From positions 3,472,001 through 3,536,000 of the forward strand of contig NZ_RBKX01000001.1 in assembly GCF_003634615.1 (NCBI RefSeq): a stretch of DNA of 64,000 bases. The letters are read 5' to 3'. Made by a program: the position numbers and the translations under genes. How positions within the stretch are numbered: position 1 is the first letter of the stretch; the number at the start of each line of letters is the position of its first letter. Under the pieces are notes generated by a model that was given only the letters and a program-made list of their open reading frames with translations, made no database searches and was not told the origin of the DNA. Below, piece by piece: positions 51,718 through 63,326 of the stretch. Source of the DNA: Flavobacterium sp. 102. Its GTDB lineage: Bacteria; Bacteroidota; Bacteroidia; Flavobacteriales; Flavobacteriaceae.

Positions 51718-52125
51718 ATGGAAATCATATTTTCAATTGACGAAATAAAAGAAGTCGCTCAAAAAATTTTAGCCGAAAAACCCAACAAAGTGATTCTTTT
51801 TCACGGCAATATGGGCGTTGGAAAAACCACTTTAATCAAGGCTTTGGCGAAAGAACTAGGCGTGAAAGATGCTACTAGCAGTCCTACATTTTCCTTAGTA
51901 AATGAATACCAAACGGATGACAATCAATTTGTATATCACTTTGACGTATACCGATTAAAATCAGAAGCAGAAGCTTTGGATATGGGCATCGATGAATATT
52001 TGTATTCGGGTCATTGGTGTTTTATTGAATGGGCAGAGAAAATCCCTAATCTGCTTCCGGAAGATTTTTCTATAATTAACTTATCTATAACGGTTGAGGG
52101 TAAAAGAGATTTAAGGTTAACATAA
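51718..52125 (+). CDS. tsaE: tRNA threonylcarbamoyladenosine biosynthesis ATPase TsaE
   Basis: This encodes 135 residues from the ATG at 51718; an in-frame ATG at 51688 is inside repeat sequence. Walker A is HGNMGVGKTTLIKAL, followed by TSSPTFSLVNEY and YHFDVYRLKS, as in TsaE. It helps form the t6A modification of tRNAs reading ANN codons with TsaB and TsaD. It is upstream of alanine dehydrogenase with a 44-base gap, an order seen in other Flavobacteria. Confidence 0.96.
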   Translation: MEIIFSIDEIKEVAQKILAEKPNKVILFHGNMGVGKTTLIKALAKELGVKDATSSPTFSLVNEYQTDDNQFVYHFDVYRLKSEAEALDMGIDEYLYSGHWCFIEWAEKIPNLLPEDFSIINLSITVEGKRDLRLT

Positions 52126-52169
52126 TTAGATAAATTTTCGTAATTTCGGGCTAAATTCAATTACTAATT

Positions 52170-53363
52170 ATGTCCTTAACCCCATTCACTAAGCAACAAC
52201 TTTTACCTCAAGAGGAAAAATTAGAAGTCTATCGTCATAAAAGTGAACTTTTTATTGGCATTCCCAAAGAGACTTCATATCAAGAAAGACGTATTTGCTT
52301 AACGCCGGATGCGGTGAATTCATTGACATCACACGGACATAAAGTAATGATTGAATCGGGTGCCGGATTGAGTTCGAGTTATACCGACAAAGAGTTTAGC
52401 GATGCCGGAGCGACCATTACCAAAGACACCAAAAAAGTCTTTAGTTGTCCAATGTTATTGAAGGTTGAACCCTTAACGATGGAAGAAATTGCCTTTGTCA
52501 ATAACAATGCAATAGTGATATCGGCCATTCAATTGAAAACCAGGAAAAAAGAATATTTCGAAGCCTTGACCAAGAAAAAAGTAACGGCTTTAGCCTTTGA
52601 ATATATCAAAGATGAAGACGGTTCATATCCCGCAGTGAAATCTTTAAGTGAAATTGCCGGAACGGCTTCTGTACTTATTGCGGCTGAATTAATGATCAAC
52701 AACCAATTTGGGAAAGGATTATTACTCGGCAATATTACCGGAGTTCCACCAACCGATGTCGTTATTCTGGGTGCCGGAACTGTGGGCGAATTTGCTGCTA
52801 AAACCGCTTTAGGTTTGGGCGCCAGCGTAAAAGTATTTGACAATTCTATTACCAAACTAAGACGTTTACAAAATAACTTAAACCAAAGGATATTCACTTC
52901 TACCATACAACCAAAATCATTGCTAAAAGCGCTTAGAAGATGCGACGTCGCCATTGGTGCGATGCGTGGCAAAGAACGTTGTCCGGTTGTCGTTACGGAA
53001 ACTATGGTGGAACACATGAAAAAAGGTGCTGTAATTGTGGATGTGAGTATTGATACCGGCGGTTGTTTTGAAACTTCGGAAGTGACTACTCATGAAAATC
53101 CAACCTTTATCAAAAACAATATTATTCATTATTGCGTTCCGAATATACCTTCGCGCTATTCTAAAACAGCTTCGCTTTCTATCAGTAACATCATCACACC
53201 TTATTTACTTCAAATAGCCGAAGATGGTGGTATTGAAAGCGCCATTCGTTGCAACAAAGGTTTGAAAAACGGAGTTTATTTATACCATGGAATTTTGACC
53301 AATAAAGCCATTGGCGATTGGTTCAATTTACCCGATAGTGACATCAATTTGATTGTATTCTAA
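52170..53363 (+). CDS. ald: Alanine dehydrogenase
   Basis: This encodes 397 residues. FIGIPKETSYQERRICLTPD opens the catalytic domain and IESGAGLSSSYTDKEFSDAG follows. The NAD domain has VVILGAGTVGEFAAKTALGL. These are typical of alanine dehydrogenase/PNT proteins; the N-terminus is about 25 residues longer than in short bacterial Ald. It interconverts L-alanine and pyruvate plus ammonia with NAD. A transhydrogenase alpha subunit is the alternative, but no partner subunit gene is present. Confidence 0.92.
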   Translation: MSLTPFTKQQLLPQEEKLEVYRHKSELFIGIPKETSYQERRICLTPDAVNSLTSHGHKVMIESGAGLSSSYTDKEFSDAGATITKDTKKVFSCPMLLKVEPLTMEEIAFVNNNAIVISAIQLKTRKKEYFEALTKKKVTALAFEYIKDEDGSYPAVKSLSEIAGTASVLIAAELMINNQFGKGLLLGNITGVPPTDVVILGAGTVGEFAAKTALGLGASVKVFDNSITKLRRLQNNLNQRIFTSTIQPKSLLKALRRCDVAIGAMRGKERCPVVVTETMVEHMKKGAVIVDVSIDTGGCFETSEVTTHENPTFIKNNIIHYCVPNIPSRYSKTASLSISNIITPYLLQIAEDGGIESAIRCNKGLKNGVYLYHGILTNKAIGDWFNLPDSDINLIVF

Positions 53364-53403
53364 AATAAACCTCCTTTTCATTTACTGTATATCTCACATT
53401 GAT

Positions 53404-53411
53404 TACTTTTG
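53404..53411 (+). promoter_or_regulatory. -7 promoter box
   Basis: TACTTTTG fits TAnnTTTG. The transcript would have a leader of about 100 bases before the DUF4258-like gene at 53518; that leader contains a 10-codon open frame at 53429-53461. Confidence 0.6.
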
Positions 53412-53517
53412 CAAAAAAATAATCATATATGAAATGGCCTCAATACTTAGTTGTTGAATAAAAATCAATTAACTATGGCTATTCCATATGACCTATTAAA
53501 AACAATAAATATTACAT

Positions 53518-53904
53518 ATGAAATTTTACCAACGATTGGCCTACTATTTAGTGGGTTTTGTCATCGGGTTGTTTTTTGTTGCTATGGTTCTTAGCGGAAA
53601 AGATACAAGATGCAACTATTTCCCGAATGCCAGAGTATTAAATGACCTCAGAAACAAACCTTTCCAATACGATTCGATAGCGACCAAGCAAATGACACAA
53701 GGTTTAGCTGACAAAACTGACATCAAAAACATATTGACCCATGGCGATGTAGATTTTGACAAAAGCAACAAACCACAACAAGGCGGCGGAAAGCTATATG
53801 TCATTTACGGCCAAAATAAAAAGCAACAAGAAATCACGATAGAAGTTATTAATTTTTCGGATAAAGCAGTTTTAAAAAACATTAGCGAAACCAAAGAAGA
53901 ATAA
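53518..53904 (+). CDS. DUF4258-like membrane-anchored protein
   Basis: This encodes 128 residues. An N-terminal membrane segment (YYLVGFVIGLFFVAMVLSG) is followed by a compact domain with NILTHGDVDFDKSNKPQQGGGKLYVIYG, which fits what I recall of DUF4258. It would sit on the membrane facing the periplasm. The function is unknown. It is a single-gene unit with a promoter and a terminator. Confidence 0.75.
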   Translation: MKFYQRLAYYLVGFVIGLFFVAMVLSGKDTRCNYFPNARVLNDLRNKPFQYDSIATKQMTQGLADKTDIKNILTHGDVDFDKSNKPQQGGGKLYVIYGQNKKQQEITIEVINFSDKAVLKNISETKEE

Positions 53905-53920
53905 AAAAAGAGTTCAATAA

Positions 53921-53953
53921 AAAAGGGTTGTCAAATTGACAACCCTTTTTTTT
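53921..53953. terminator. Bidirectional terminator
   Basis: AAAAGGGTTGTCAA pairs with TTGACAACCCTTTT, followed by T's. It lies between the DUF4258-like gene and the convergent secDF. Confidence 0.9.
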
Positions 53954-53970
53954 ATCTATATAGTTTAAAA

Positions 53971-56943
53971 CTATGCTTGATTTCCTGTGTGACGGCTTTC
54001 GATTTCTTCAACCTCTTTCTTACTCATAGTATCATATACAACCGGAGTTGCAATAAATAAAGAAGAATAAGTTCCGACAACGATACCAACCAACATAGCG
54101 AAGATAAATCCTCTGATTGATTCTCCACCAAAGATGAACATGATTAACAACACTAAAATCATCGTTAATGAGGTGTTAATTGTTCTGGAAAGTGTAGTAT
54201 TAATAGACGCGTTTACCACATCTTTGAAATTACCTTTCACATTTCCGGCTAAGAACTCTCTAACCCTGTCAAATACAATTACAGTATCATTCATCGAATA
54301 ACCAATAACCGTTAAGATAGCCGCAATAAAGTGCTGGTCCATTTCCATGTGGAATGGCATGTATTTGTACAATAAAGAATATAATCCCAATACGAATACA
54401 ACATCATGTAATACTGCTGCAATCGCACCTAATGAATATTGCCACTTACGGAAAGAGATTACCAAGTACAATCCAACAACCAACATGGCACCAATAACAG
54501 CCCAGAATGAATTGGTTTTAATATCAGCCGAAATGGCCGCACCAACTTTAGAGGCTTGCAATACACCTACTTTCTTTCCATCATAAGTATTGATGAAATT
54601 TTCATAAGAAATGTTTCCGTTGTAATATTTTTTTAAGGAGTTGTGTAACTTCTCATTTACTTCTTTGTCAACTTCAACACCATCTTCTTTGATTTTGTAT
54701 TTAGTGGTCAATTTCAATTGATTGTCATCCCCAAAGACTTTAGCTTCAACCGCTACTCCAAAAGCAGCAGACAATTCCTCAGACACTTTAGTTGCTTCTA
54801 CAGGCTTGTCAAATTTCACTTGGAAAGTTCTTCCTCCAACGAAATCAACACCTTCATCTAAACCATTAACGGCAAAAGAAATACAACTTCCAACCACTAC
54901 TAATGTAGAGAAAATATAAGACCATTTTCTAACTTTAATAAAGTCGAAATGGAAACCTGTAAACCAATTTTTAGTCAATGGCGTACAGAACATTAAACTT
55001 CTGTTTTTAGCGATATCTCTATCAATAAAAATTCTGGCAATAAAGATTGAAGTAAATAATGATGTAAAAATACCGATTAACAAAGTAAGAGCAAAACCTT
55101 TGATTGGTCCGGTTCCAAAAGTATATAAGATAGCTCCGGTCAAAACGTGCGTTACGTTAGCATCAATAATCGAACGCATTGCACCTTTCCATCCGTAGGA
55201 AGATTTTACTGCTTCGGCTAAAGTTTTTCCTTCGCGCAATTCTTCTTTGGCTCTTTCATAAATAATAATATTGGCATCAACCGCAGTTCCTAACGTCAAT
55301 ACGATACCTGCAATTCCAGGTAAAGTCAAAACGAAACCAAAACTGGCCATTACACCAAATAAGAAAAGTAAGTTTAACAACAAGGCCGCATTAGCATACC
55401 AACCTGCTCTACCATAATAGAACACCATCCATAAACACACTAACAAGAAACCTACAATTGAGGAAGTCAAACCTGCACTAATAGCAATTTCTCCTAATGA
55501 TGGTCCAACAATTTCCGACTGGATAATTTCTGCTGTAGCAGGTAATTTACCGGCTCTTAAAACGTTGGCTAAATCTTTAGTTTCAGCTACATCAAAACTT
55601 CCGGTGATTTCTGATCTTCCACCTGAAATTGGTCCCGAAGTCACACCTGGAGCAGAATATACTACATCATCTAAAGCAATAGCAATAAAGCCTTTTTGTG
55701 TGTAAGCATTGTTGGTTAATCTTTCCCATTCTTTTGCTCCGGCACCGTTCATTTGCATAGAAACGGCTGGTTTACCCATTTGGTCAAAAGTATCTCCGGC
55801 ATCAACAATAACACCGCCACCTAATGGTGCCACGTCATCCTTGTTTCCTTTTAAAGCGTATAAATCAACTGTAGTAGTTTCTTTTTTGGTTTTCGCATCA
55901 GTATTAGTTACCGGTTTACCCCAAACAAATTTAGCAAAACGTTTGTCACCCGGCAATAAAGCGCGGATTTCATTTCTTTTAAAATAACTATTAACTGCTG
56001 CAGTATCTTTAGTGTTAACAATCGCTAAGATTGGTCCGCCACCGATAGAAACAAATTTGTCAAACAAAGGATTGTTTCCTTTTTTTGCTGTGGCTGAATC
56101 TCCGGCTTTATCCGTTAATAATTTGCTAAGTGAATCTTCTGCTTTAACGGCTTCCACTTTTTCGTCAACTTTTACAGTCGCTTTCAAAGTTTCGTTTGCT
56201 TGTTGAAGGAATCCGCCTAACTCTTCTGCTTTAAAGGTTTCCCAGAACTCTAATTCTGCTTTGCTCGATACTAATTTCTTAATACGGTCAACGTCTTTTG
56301 CACCAGGTAACTCAATTAAGATTCTACCGGTTTGACCTAATTTAGCAATATTGGGTTGCGTTACACCAAATTTATCGATACGACTTCTCAATACGCCAAA
56401 TGCTGATTCCACTGACTCGTCAACTTTTCTTCTCAATACTTTTTGCACTTGTGCATCCGTAGAGTTGAAGTTTAACTCGCTATCGTCGAAATTTCTGTTG
56501 GCAAAAATATCCGGAGAAGCTAATTTTGTAGTTCCTTTATTGGCATCAAACGCTTCGAAGAAAGCATCCAAGTAAGATTGATTTCCTTTTTGGTTCACCT
56601 TAGCATCTTCCAATGCTTTGTTGAATACAGGATTTTTTGAATTGTTTGATAATTGTACCAAAACATCTTTAACCGAAATTTGAAGAATTACGTTAATTCC
56701 TCCTTCAAGGTCAAGACCTTTGTTAATCTGTTTGTCTTTCACATCATTAAATGTGAAAAAGTCAAGAAAAACTTTTTCTTTTCCTATCGAGTCAAGATAT
56801 TTAATTTCTTTCTCAGGATTTCCTCCTGCAAAGTTTTTGGCATCATCTTTTACTTTATTGGCCACAAAAGTGAACGAAAGTTGGTAGATACTTACCAATG
56901 CAAATAGAATTGCGAAAAATTTAACTAGTCCTTTATTCTGCAT
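53971..56943 (-). CDS. secDF: Fused protein translocase subunit SecDF
   Basis: This encodes 990 residues. The SecD half has GLDLEGGINVILQISV near the N-terminus and GTAVDANIIIYERAKEELR in its membrane part. The SecF half begins around residue 670 and has EGVDFVGGRTFQVKF and SMNDTVIVFDRVREFL. A large periplasmic domain lies between helices 1 and 2 of each half. It uses the proton gradient to help the Sec channel release exported proteins. The fusion is usual in Bacteroidota. The promoter lies about 130 bases upstream. Confidence 0.97.
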   Translation of the reverse strand: MQNKGLVKFFAILFALVSIYQLSFTFVANKVKDDAKNFAGGNPEKEIKYLDSIGKEKVFLDFFTFNDVKDKQINKGLDLEGGINVILQISVKDVLVQLSNNSKNPVFNKALEDAKVNQKGNQSYLDAFFEAFDANKGTTKLASPDIFANRNFDDSELNFNSTDAQVQKVLRRKVDESVESAFGVLRSRIDKFGVTQPNIAKLGQTGRILIELPGAKDVDRIKKLVSSKAELEFWETFKAEELGGFLQQANETLKATVKVDEKVEAVKAEDSLSKLLTDKAGDSATAKKGNNPLFDKFVSIGGGPILAIVNTKDTAAVNSYFKRNEIRALLPGDKRFAKFVWGKPVTNTDAKTKKETTTVDLYALKGNKDDVAPLGGGVIVDAGDTFDQMGKPAVSMQMNGAGAKEWERLTNNAYTQKGFIAIALDDVVYSAPGVTSGPISGGRSEITGSFDVAETKDLANVLRAGKLPATAEIIQSEIVGPSLGEIAISAGLTSSIVGFLLVCLWMVFYYGRAGWYANAALLLNLLFLFGVMASFGFVLTLPGIAGIVLTLGTAVDANIIIYERAKEELREGKTLAEAVKSSYGWKGAMRSIIDANVTHVLTGAILYTFGTGPIKGFALTLLIGIFTSLFTSIFIARIFIDRDIAKNRSLMFCTPLTKNWFTGFHFDFIKVRKWSYIFSTLVVVGSCISFAVNGLDEGVDFVGGRTFQVKFDKPVEATKVSEELSAAFGVAVEAKVFGDDNQLKLTTKYKIKEDGVEVDKEVNEKLHNSLKKYYNGNISYENFINTYDGKKVGVLQASKVGAAISADIKTNSFWAVIGAMLVVGLYLVISFRKWQYSLGAIAAVLHDVVFVLGLYSLLYKYMPFHMEMDQHFIAAILTVIGYSMNDTVIVFDRVREFLAGNVKGNFKDVVNASINTTLSRTINTSLTMILVLLIMFIFGGESIRGFIFAMLVGIVVGTYSSLFIATPVVYDTMSKKEVEEIESRHTGNQA

Positions 56944-57068
56944 TATTACTAAAAATTAATTAATTCTGGTTTTGTTATTGTTATACATAAAGCAAAAAAC
57001 TATTGAAATTCAAAACATTATACGTTAAAGTATTGAATTTACAACAATTCCATTTTTTATGAAACGTG

Positions 57069-57076
57069 CAAATATA
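57069..57076 (-). promoter_or_regulatory. -7 promoter box of secDF
   Basis: On the minus strand it reads TATATTTG. The leader to the secDF ATG is about 120 bases. Confidence 0.6.
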
Positions 57077-57122
57077 TAATTATAGATAAGATTAACCAAT
57101 ATTTTCATGATTAATATCAAAA

Positions 57123-57150
57123 AAAAGACTGCAAAGTTTGCAGCCTCTTT
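57123..57150 (-). terminator. Terminator of mdh
   Basis: On the minus strand GGCTGCAAA pairs with TTTGCAGTC (one G-T pair), followed by a run of T's, 20 bases after the mdh stop. Confidence 0.8.
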
Positions 57151-57169
57151 TTCATCTTACCTTAATATA

Positions 57170-58105
57170 TTATCCCAAATGAGATTTTAAGTCGTTATTC
57201 ATGTTGCGAACCGCATCGGCACTCTTAGCAAATAAAGCTTTTTCAGCGTCATTCAAGTTGATGTCTACGATTTCCTCGATACCGTTTTTACCAATGATAC
57301 AAGGCACACCGATACAAATATCGCTTTGACCATATTCACCTTCTAAATAGACTGAACACGGAATCATTTTCTTTTGGTCATTCAAAATAGCATCTACCAA
57401 ATAAGATACCGAAGCACCCGGAGCATACCAAGCTGAAGTCCCTAACAAACCTGTCAAAGTTGCACCACCAACCATAGTGTCAGCGGCTACTTTTTCCAAT
57501 TCGGCTGTAGACAAAAATTGAGAAACCGGCACACCATTATAAGAAGCCAATCTCGTTAACGGAATCATCGTAGTATCTCCGTGACCGCCGATTACCATTC
57601 CTTGAATATCATTTGCAGGTTTGTCAAGCGCCAAAGACAAATACGTTTTAAAACGTGAACTGTCTAAAGTACCACCCATACCAATGATTCTGTTTTTTGG
57701 TAAACCCAAAGATTTATAAGTCAAATAAGTCATTGTATCCATAGGATTAGACACAATCACAAAAATGGCATTAGGGGAATTTTGCAACAAATTTTCCGCA
57801 ACAGATTTCACAATCCCGGCGTTAATTCCGATTAACTCTTCACGAGTCATTCCCGGTTTTCTCGGAATTCCTGAGGTAATCACTACCACATCGCTTCCGG
57901 CTGTTTTTGAATAATCATTAGTACTTCCAATCACTTTGGTATTAAACCCTAAAGTGGTTTGGGTTTGCATGATGTCTAATGCTTTTCCTTCAGCAAAACC
58001 TTCTCTAATATCCACCAACACAATTTCGCTGGCAATTCTTCTGTAAGCAATCGCATCGGCACATGTTGCCCCAACGTTTCCTGCTCCTACAATCGTAACT
58101 TTCAT
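57170..58105 (-). CDS. mdh: Malate dehydrogenase
   Basis: This encodes 311 residues. The NAD motif is VGAGNVGATCADAIA, followed by VVITSGIPRKPGMTREELIG and MGGTLDSSRFKTYLS with the substrate Arg residues, and GGHGDTTMIPL with the catalytic His. The double Arg region (PRKPGMTREE) points to malate over lactate as substrate. It oxidises malate to oxaloacetate in the citric acid cycle. It stands alone, with the palindromic repeat element upstream. Confidence 0.96.
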   Translation of the reverse strand: MKVTIVGAGNVGATCADAIAYRRIASEIVLVDIREGFAEGKALDIMQTQTTLGFNTKVIGSTNDYSKTAGSDVVVITSGIPRKPGMTREELIGINAGIVKSVAENLLQNSPNAIFVIVSNPMDTMTYLTYKSLGLPKNRIIGMGGTLDSSRFKTYLSLALDKPANDIQGMVIGGHGDTTMIPLTRLASYNGVPVSQFLSTAELEKVAADTMVGGATLTGLLGTSAWYAPGASVSYLVDAILNDQKKMIPCSVYLEGEYGQSDICIGVPCIIGKNGIEEIVDINLNDAEKALFAKSADAVRNMNNDLKSHLG

Positions 58106-58293
58106 TTGTATATTAATTTAATTTCCGCTGCGCTCCAGATTAATTAATTTTTCTTAATCTCAAATGCCTCGGGTGTTGTTTCTTTATTTTTTTTGAAGCT
58201 ATTCCCGCTATCCGTTGCAATCTTTTTTAGTTTGTCATACTGAGCCTGTCGAAGTACAAACTAAAAAAGGATTTCCACTACTATCGGGGCTAG
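58106..58293. other. Intergenic region carrying a palindromic element
   Basis: Between the mdh start and the gyrB stop. The left part is AT-rich with a CCGCTGCGCTCC stretch near 58125; the right part is the palindromic repeat listed next. No gene is seen. Confidence 0.6.

Positions 58294-58296
<3 letters not shown>
58194..58296. repeat. Palindromic intergenic repeat
   Basis: CTTTTTTAGTTTGT at 58222-58235 pairs exactly with 58256-58269 around a 20-base loop (CATACTGAGCCTGTCGAAGT). The outer arms, GCTATTCCCGCTATCC at 58198 and ACTATCGGGGCTAG at 58280-58293, also pair imperfectly. The whole forms a hairpin of about 100 bases ending right at the gyrB stop codon. I recall both the outer arms and the loop as dispersed repeats in Flavobacterium genomes. 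Confidence 0.8.
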
Positions 58297-60240
<1,944 letters not shown>

Positions 60241-60273
60241 TTATCGTAAAAAATGTAATTTTTGTCTAACACG

Positions 60274-60281
60274 CAAATATA
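60274..60281 (-). promoter_or_regulatory. -7 promoter box of gyrB
   Basis: On the minus strand it reads TATATTTG, 39 bases before the gyrB ATG. Confidence 0.65.
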
Positions 60282-60363
60282 TAAAAACGCATAGGATTTC
60301 CTACTGTAAAAAGGGTTTAAAAGGGTTAAGTTATTAACATTTTTGGCATGATTTCAACAAAAA

Positions 60364-60393
60364 AACGCCCGCCAAAAATGACGGACGTTCTTT
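60364..60393 (-). terminator. Terminator of asnB
   Basis: AACGCCCG pairs with CGGACGTT (with a G-T pair) around an AT-rich loop, and a run of five T's follows on the minus strand. Confidence 0.75.
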
Positions 60394-60421
60394 AACAAAC
60401 AAACTAAACTTCAATCTAAAC

Positions 60422-62038
60422 TCAAACGCTAACGTTTGGTTTTGCTATTTCAACATCTGCTTGGACGTGCGCTGAATTCGCTCTTCCGCTTGGATCTTGA
60501 TTCTCTTGCCATTTTGGTATCCATTTGCGAACGGTTTGTGCCGCACTGACCTGTGGATAATATTTATGGAAAATTGTTCTGTAAAAATAAGCTTCTTTCG
60601 TTGCCGGTGAATTGTAAGGAAAAAGAGTAGCGGCTTTCTCCATTTGCTCATCGGTTACTTGCGAAGCGCAATAGTCAATTAAAGTGTCAATCCAGTTGTA
60701 ACCAACACCATCCGAGAATTGTTCTTTTTGACGCCACAAAACTTCATCCGGAAGATAAGGTTGTTCCGGCGTGTCGAATGCTTTTCTTAAGATGTATTTT
60801 TCTTTTCCGTCGTAAGTCTTAGGCTGTTTTTCAACGCCTTTGATTTTCATCGCTACATCTAGGAAGGCTTTGTCTAAAAACGGCACTCTCGCTTCTAATC
60901 CGTGCGCCATCGTTGATTTATCGGCACGAAGTAAATCGGCTGTAAACAACTTTTGGACTCTTTCGATGGTTTCTTTGGTAAAATCTTCGGTGCTTGGTGC
61001 ATTTCTAAAGTACAAATATCCTCCGAAAATCTCATCGGCACCTTCGCCCGAAAGCACTACTTTGATACCCAAATCGGTTATCGCTTTTGACAAAAAATAC
61101 ATAGGTGTACTGGCTCTTACCGAAGTAACATCATAGGTTTCCAGATGCCAAATCAATTTATCCAAAATCTCAATACCCTGTTCGATAGTAAAATGAATTT
61201 CATGGTGCTTAGTTCCTAAAAATTCAGCCACTTTTCGTGCAGCTTTGGCATCTGGTGCTTCCGCATCCAAACCTATAGAAAAAGAATGCAATTCTTTCCC
61301 TTTTTCTTTTAATAAACGAGCTGCAATTGACGAAGTTAAGGAAGAATCTAATCCTCCAGAAAGCAATACACCAATGGGCACATCACTCATCAATCTTTTG
61401 CGAGTAGCTTCCGTTAATGATTCTCTTAAAGCAGTATAATCAACCTCAGCATCGCATGTTGTATAATCTTCGTATTCCGGCGTATAATATTTTACAAAAC
61501 CGGTTTCTGCGGTATAATAATGTCCCGGTGGAAAGGTAGAAAATGTTTTACATTGGTCGGCTATCGGCTTCATTTCGGAAGCAAAATACATTCTGCCTCT
61601 TTCATCCACGCCATAATATAAAGGTTTCACTCCTAGTGGATCACGACCGGCAATATAATCATCACCATCAATCACTACAAAAGCAAAATCGCCATCTAAT
61701 AAGTGTACAAAATCGTAGCCCAACTTCTCATACAAATGAACAATAACCTCTGAATCTGATTTGGAACGGAACACATGGTCTTTCAAAATCGTATCTCTTA
61801 ACTCTTGGTGATTGTAGATTTCGCCATTGTGGACCATCCAAGCGGTATCACAACCTTGAATAGGCTGTCTGCCTGAATGCAGATCAATAATTGACAAACG
61901 TTCGTGGCTTAAAATGTGTCCGTTTTCGGTAACATGGATATCACTCTCATCCGGTCCGCGATGCGACATTCTTTTGGAAAGTTGTTTCACCAATTGCTCA
62001 TCTTTTCCTTTTCCTATAATGGCTAATATTCCGCACAT
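60422..62038 (-). CDS. asnB: Asparagine synthase B (glutamine-hydrolysing)
   Basis: This encodes 538 residues. Cys2 in MCGILAI is the glutaminase nucleophile, followed by SHRGPDESDIHV and HNGEIYNHQELR. The synthetase domain has LSGGLDSSLTSSIAA (ATP pyrophosphatase loop) and GEGADEIFGGYLYF. It makes asparagine from aspartate with glutamine nitrogen. It is a single gene with a terminator. Confidence 0.96.
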   Translation of the reverse strand: MCGILAIIGKGKDEQLVKQLSKRMSHRGPDESDIHVTENGHILSHERLSIIDLHSGRQPIQGCDTAWMVHNGEIYNHQELRDTILKDHVFRSKSDSEVIVHLYEKLGYDFVHLLDGDFAFVVIDGDDYIAGRDPLGVKPLYYGVDERGRMYFASEMKPIADQCKTFSTFPPGHYYTAETGFVKYYTPEYEDYTTCDAEVDYTALRESLTEATRKRLMSDVPIGVLLSGGLDSSLTSSIAARLLKEKGKELHSFSIGLDAEAPDAKAARKVAEFLGTKHHEIHFTIEQGIEILDKLIWHLETYDVTSVRASTPMYFLSKAITDLGIKVVLSGEGADEIFGGYLYFRNAPSTEDFTKETIERVQKLFTADLLRADKSTMAHGLEARVPFLDKAFLDVAMKIKGVEKQPKTYDGKEKYILRKAFDTPEQPYLPDEVLWRQKEQFSDGVGYNWIDTLIDYCASQVTDEQMEKAATLFPYNSPATKEAYFYRTIFHKYYPQVSAAQTVRKWIPKWQENQDPSGRANSAHVQADVEIAKPNVSV

Positions 62039-62265
62039 AATCTTTTCTTTTAATTCTAAATTTGTTTATTTGATAAAGCAAAAATGCTATATTCGTTTTA
62101 ATACAAAAACAAAAAACAAACAATTGATTATAATTTGTAACTAAAAAAAGAAATAAAGATTAATTACGAAAGTGAATCTACAAAAAAGAGAGTCTTTAAG
62201 TAAGGATTTATAAAAATCAGCTTTTTTTAGTAATGAAGTATTCAAACATTGTAAAAACAATATTC

Positions 62266-62273
62266 TATATTTG
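62266..62273 (+). promoter_or_regulatory. -7 promoter box
   Basis: TATATTTG fits TAnnTTTG, 30 bases before the ATG at 62304. It overlaps the earlier in-frame codon at 62271, so it supports the later start. Confidence 0.68.
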
Positions 62274-62303
62274 GTCAAAATCAAGTCAACGGTGACGTAT
62301 TTC

Positions 62304-63326
62304 ATGAACTACACAGACTTTTTAAATAAAACTTCATTAGACAATAGGATAAATTGGGTTGACCAAGTTAAAGGCTTCACCATTTTTTTGGTGGTGTATG
62401 GTCATAATTTTCCGTTCAATGAAAAATACATCTATAGCTTTCACATGCCTTTGTTTATTATGGTTGCAGGTTTTTTCCATCCGGCTGTATCCGCTTTGTC
62501 CAACATAAAAAAAAGAACAACTTCTATTCTTGTTCCTTACTTTTTGTGGAGTTTTATTTTATTTGCGCTTTGGTTTTTCATTACCCGTAACTATGGTGAC
62601 AATCTTCTGTACCATCTTTCTCCTCTTAAGAACTTTCTTGGAATATTTTATTCGCAAGGCGGAAGAGATTATATGGATTGGGGAATACCCATGTGGTTTT
62701 TGCCTGCTATCTTTATGACTTTCTTGATTTTCCATTGGTTGCGAAAGATCAAAAACGACGCATTGTTTTGTGTTATTTTAGCGCTTATTCCGATTTGCGG
62801 TTTTATTTATTCGAGGCTTACTCACATTAATTTACCATGGAGTATTAATATTGCTATGGTGGCTTTAATTTTCTATGCTTTTGGATTTTATGCCTTTCCA
62901 AAAATAAATTCAATTGCCAAGAAAACAAGTATTCTCTTGGCGGCAATAATAGGACTGATTCATTTTTTTCTATATGATCACAATCTCAAAATAGACCTGT
63001 ACCGAGCGGTTTATGGAAACGAATTCTTTTTCATCTTAAATGGTATTTTGGGAAGTTTATTCATATTGTTCTTTTTCAAAGCTTTTCCGGTTTTCCGGTT
63101 TTTAGCCTTTATCGGAAAGTTTTCTTTGACTATATTGGCTTTACAGCTTTTGGCTATGACTTTTATCAAAGTAATTCTTCTGTATGTGTTGGGCCAAAAC
63201 GATTTTAATTTCTCGGAATGGGAACGTTTTTTATATGCTGTTTTGCAAATCATCTTAATGATTCCGGGGTTTTTCATCATCAACAACTATGTACCAATAT
63301 TAAATGGAGGTTTTAAAAAAATATAA
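62304..63326 (+). CDS. Membrane acyltransferase (acyltransferase-3 family)
   Basis: This encodes 340 residues from the ATG at 62304. It has about ten transmembrane segments. The start NRINWVDQVKGFTIFLVVYGHNFP carries the conserved His of the acyltransferase-3 family, and YSFHMPLFIMVAGFF the next block. Such enzymes O-acetylate or acylate surface sugars or lipids. It overlaps the following phosphoethanolamine transferase-like gene by 23 bases, so the two probably modify the same envelope glycan or lipid. Confidence 0.88.
   Translation: MNYTDFLNKTSLDNRINWVDQVKGFTIFLVVYGHNFPFNEKYIYSFHMPLFIMVAGFFHPAVSALSNIKKRTTSILVPYFLWSFILFALWFFITRNYGDNLLYHLSPLKNFLGIFYSQGGRDYMDWGIPMWFLPAIFMTFLIFHWLRKIKNDALFCVILALIPICGFIYSRLTHINLPWSINIAMVALIFYAFGFYAFPKINSIAKKTSILLAAIIGLIHFFLYDHNLKIDLYRAVYGNEFFFILNGILGSLFILFFFKAFPVFRFLAFIGKFSLTILALQLLAMTFIKVILLYVLGQNDFNFSEWERFLYAVLQIILMIPGFFIINNYVPILNGGFKKI

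Noticed and set aside
52529..53017. 162-residue antisense frame inside alanine dehydrogenase
   Set aside because: Shadow of a conserved enzyme gene; no start context or family match.
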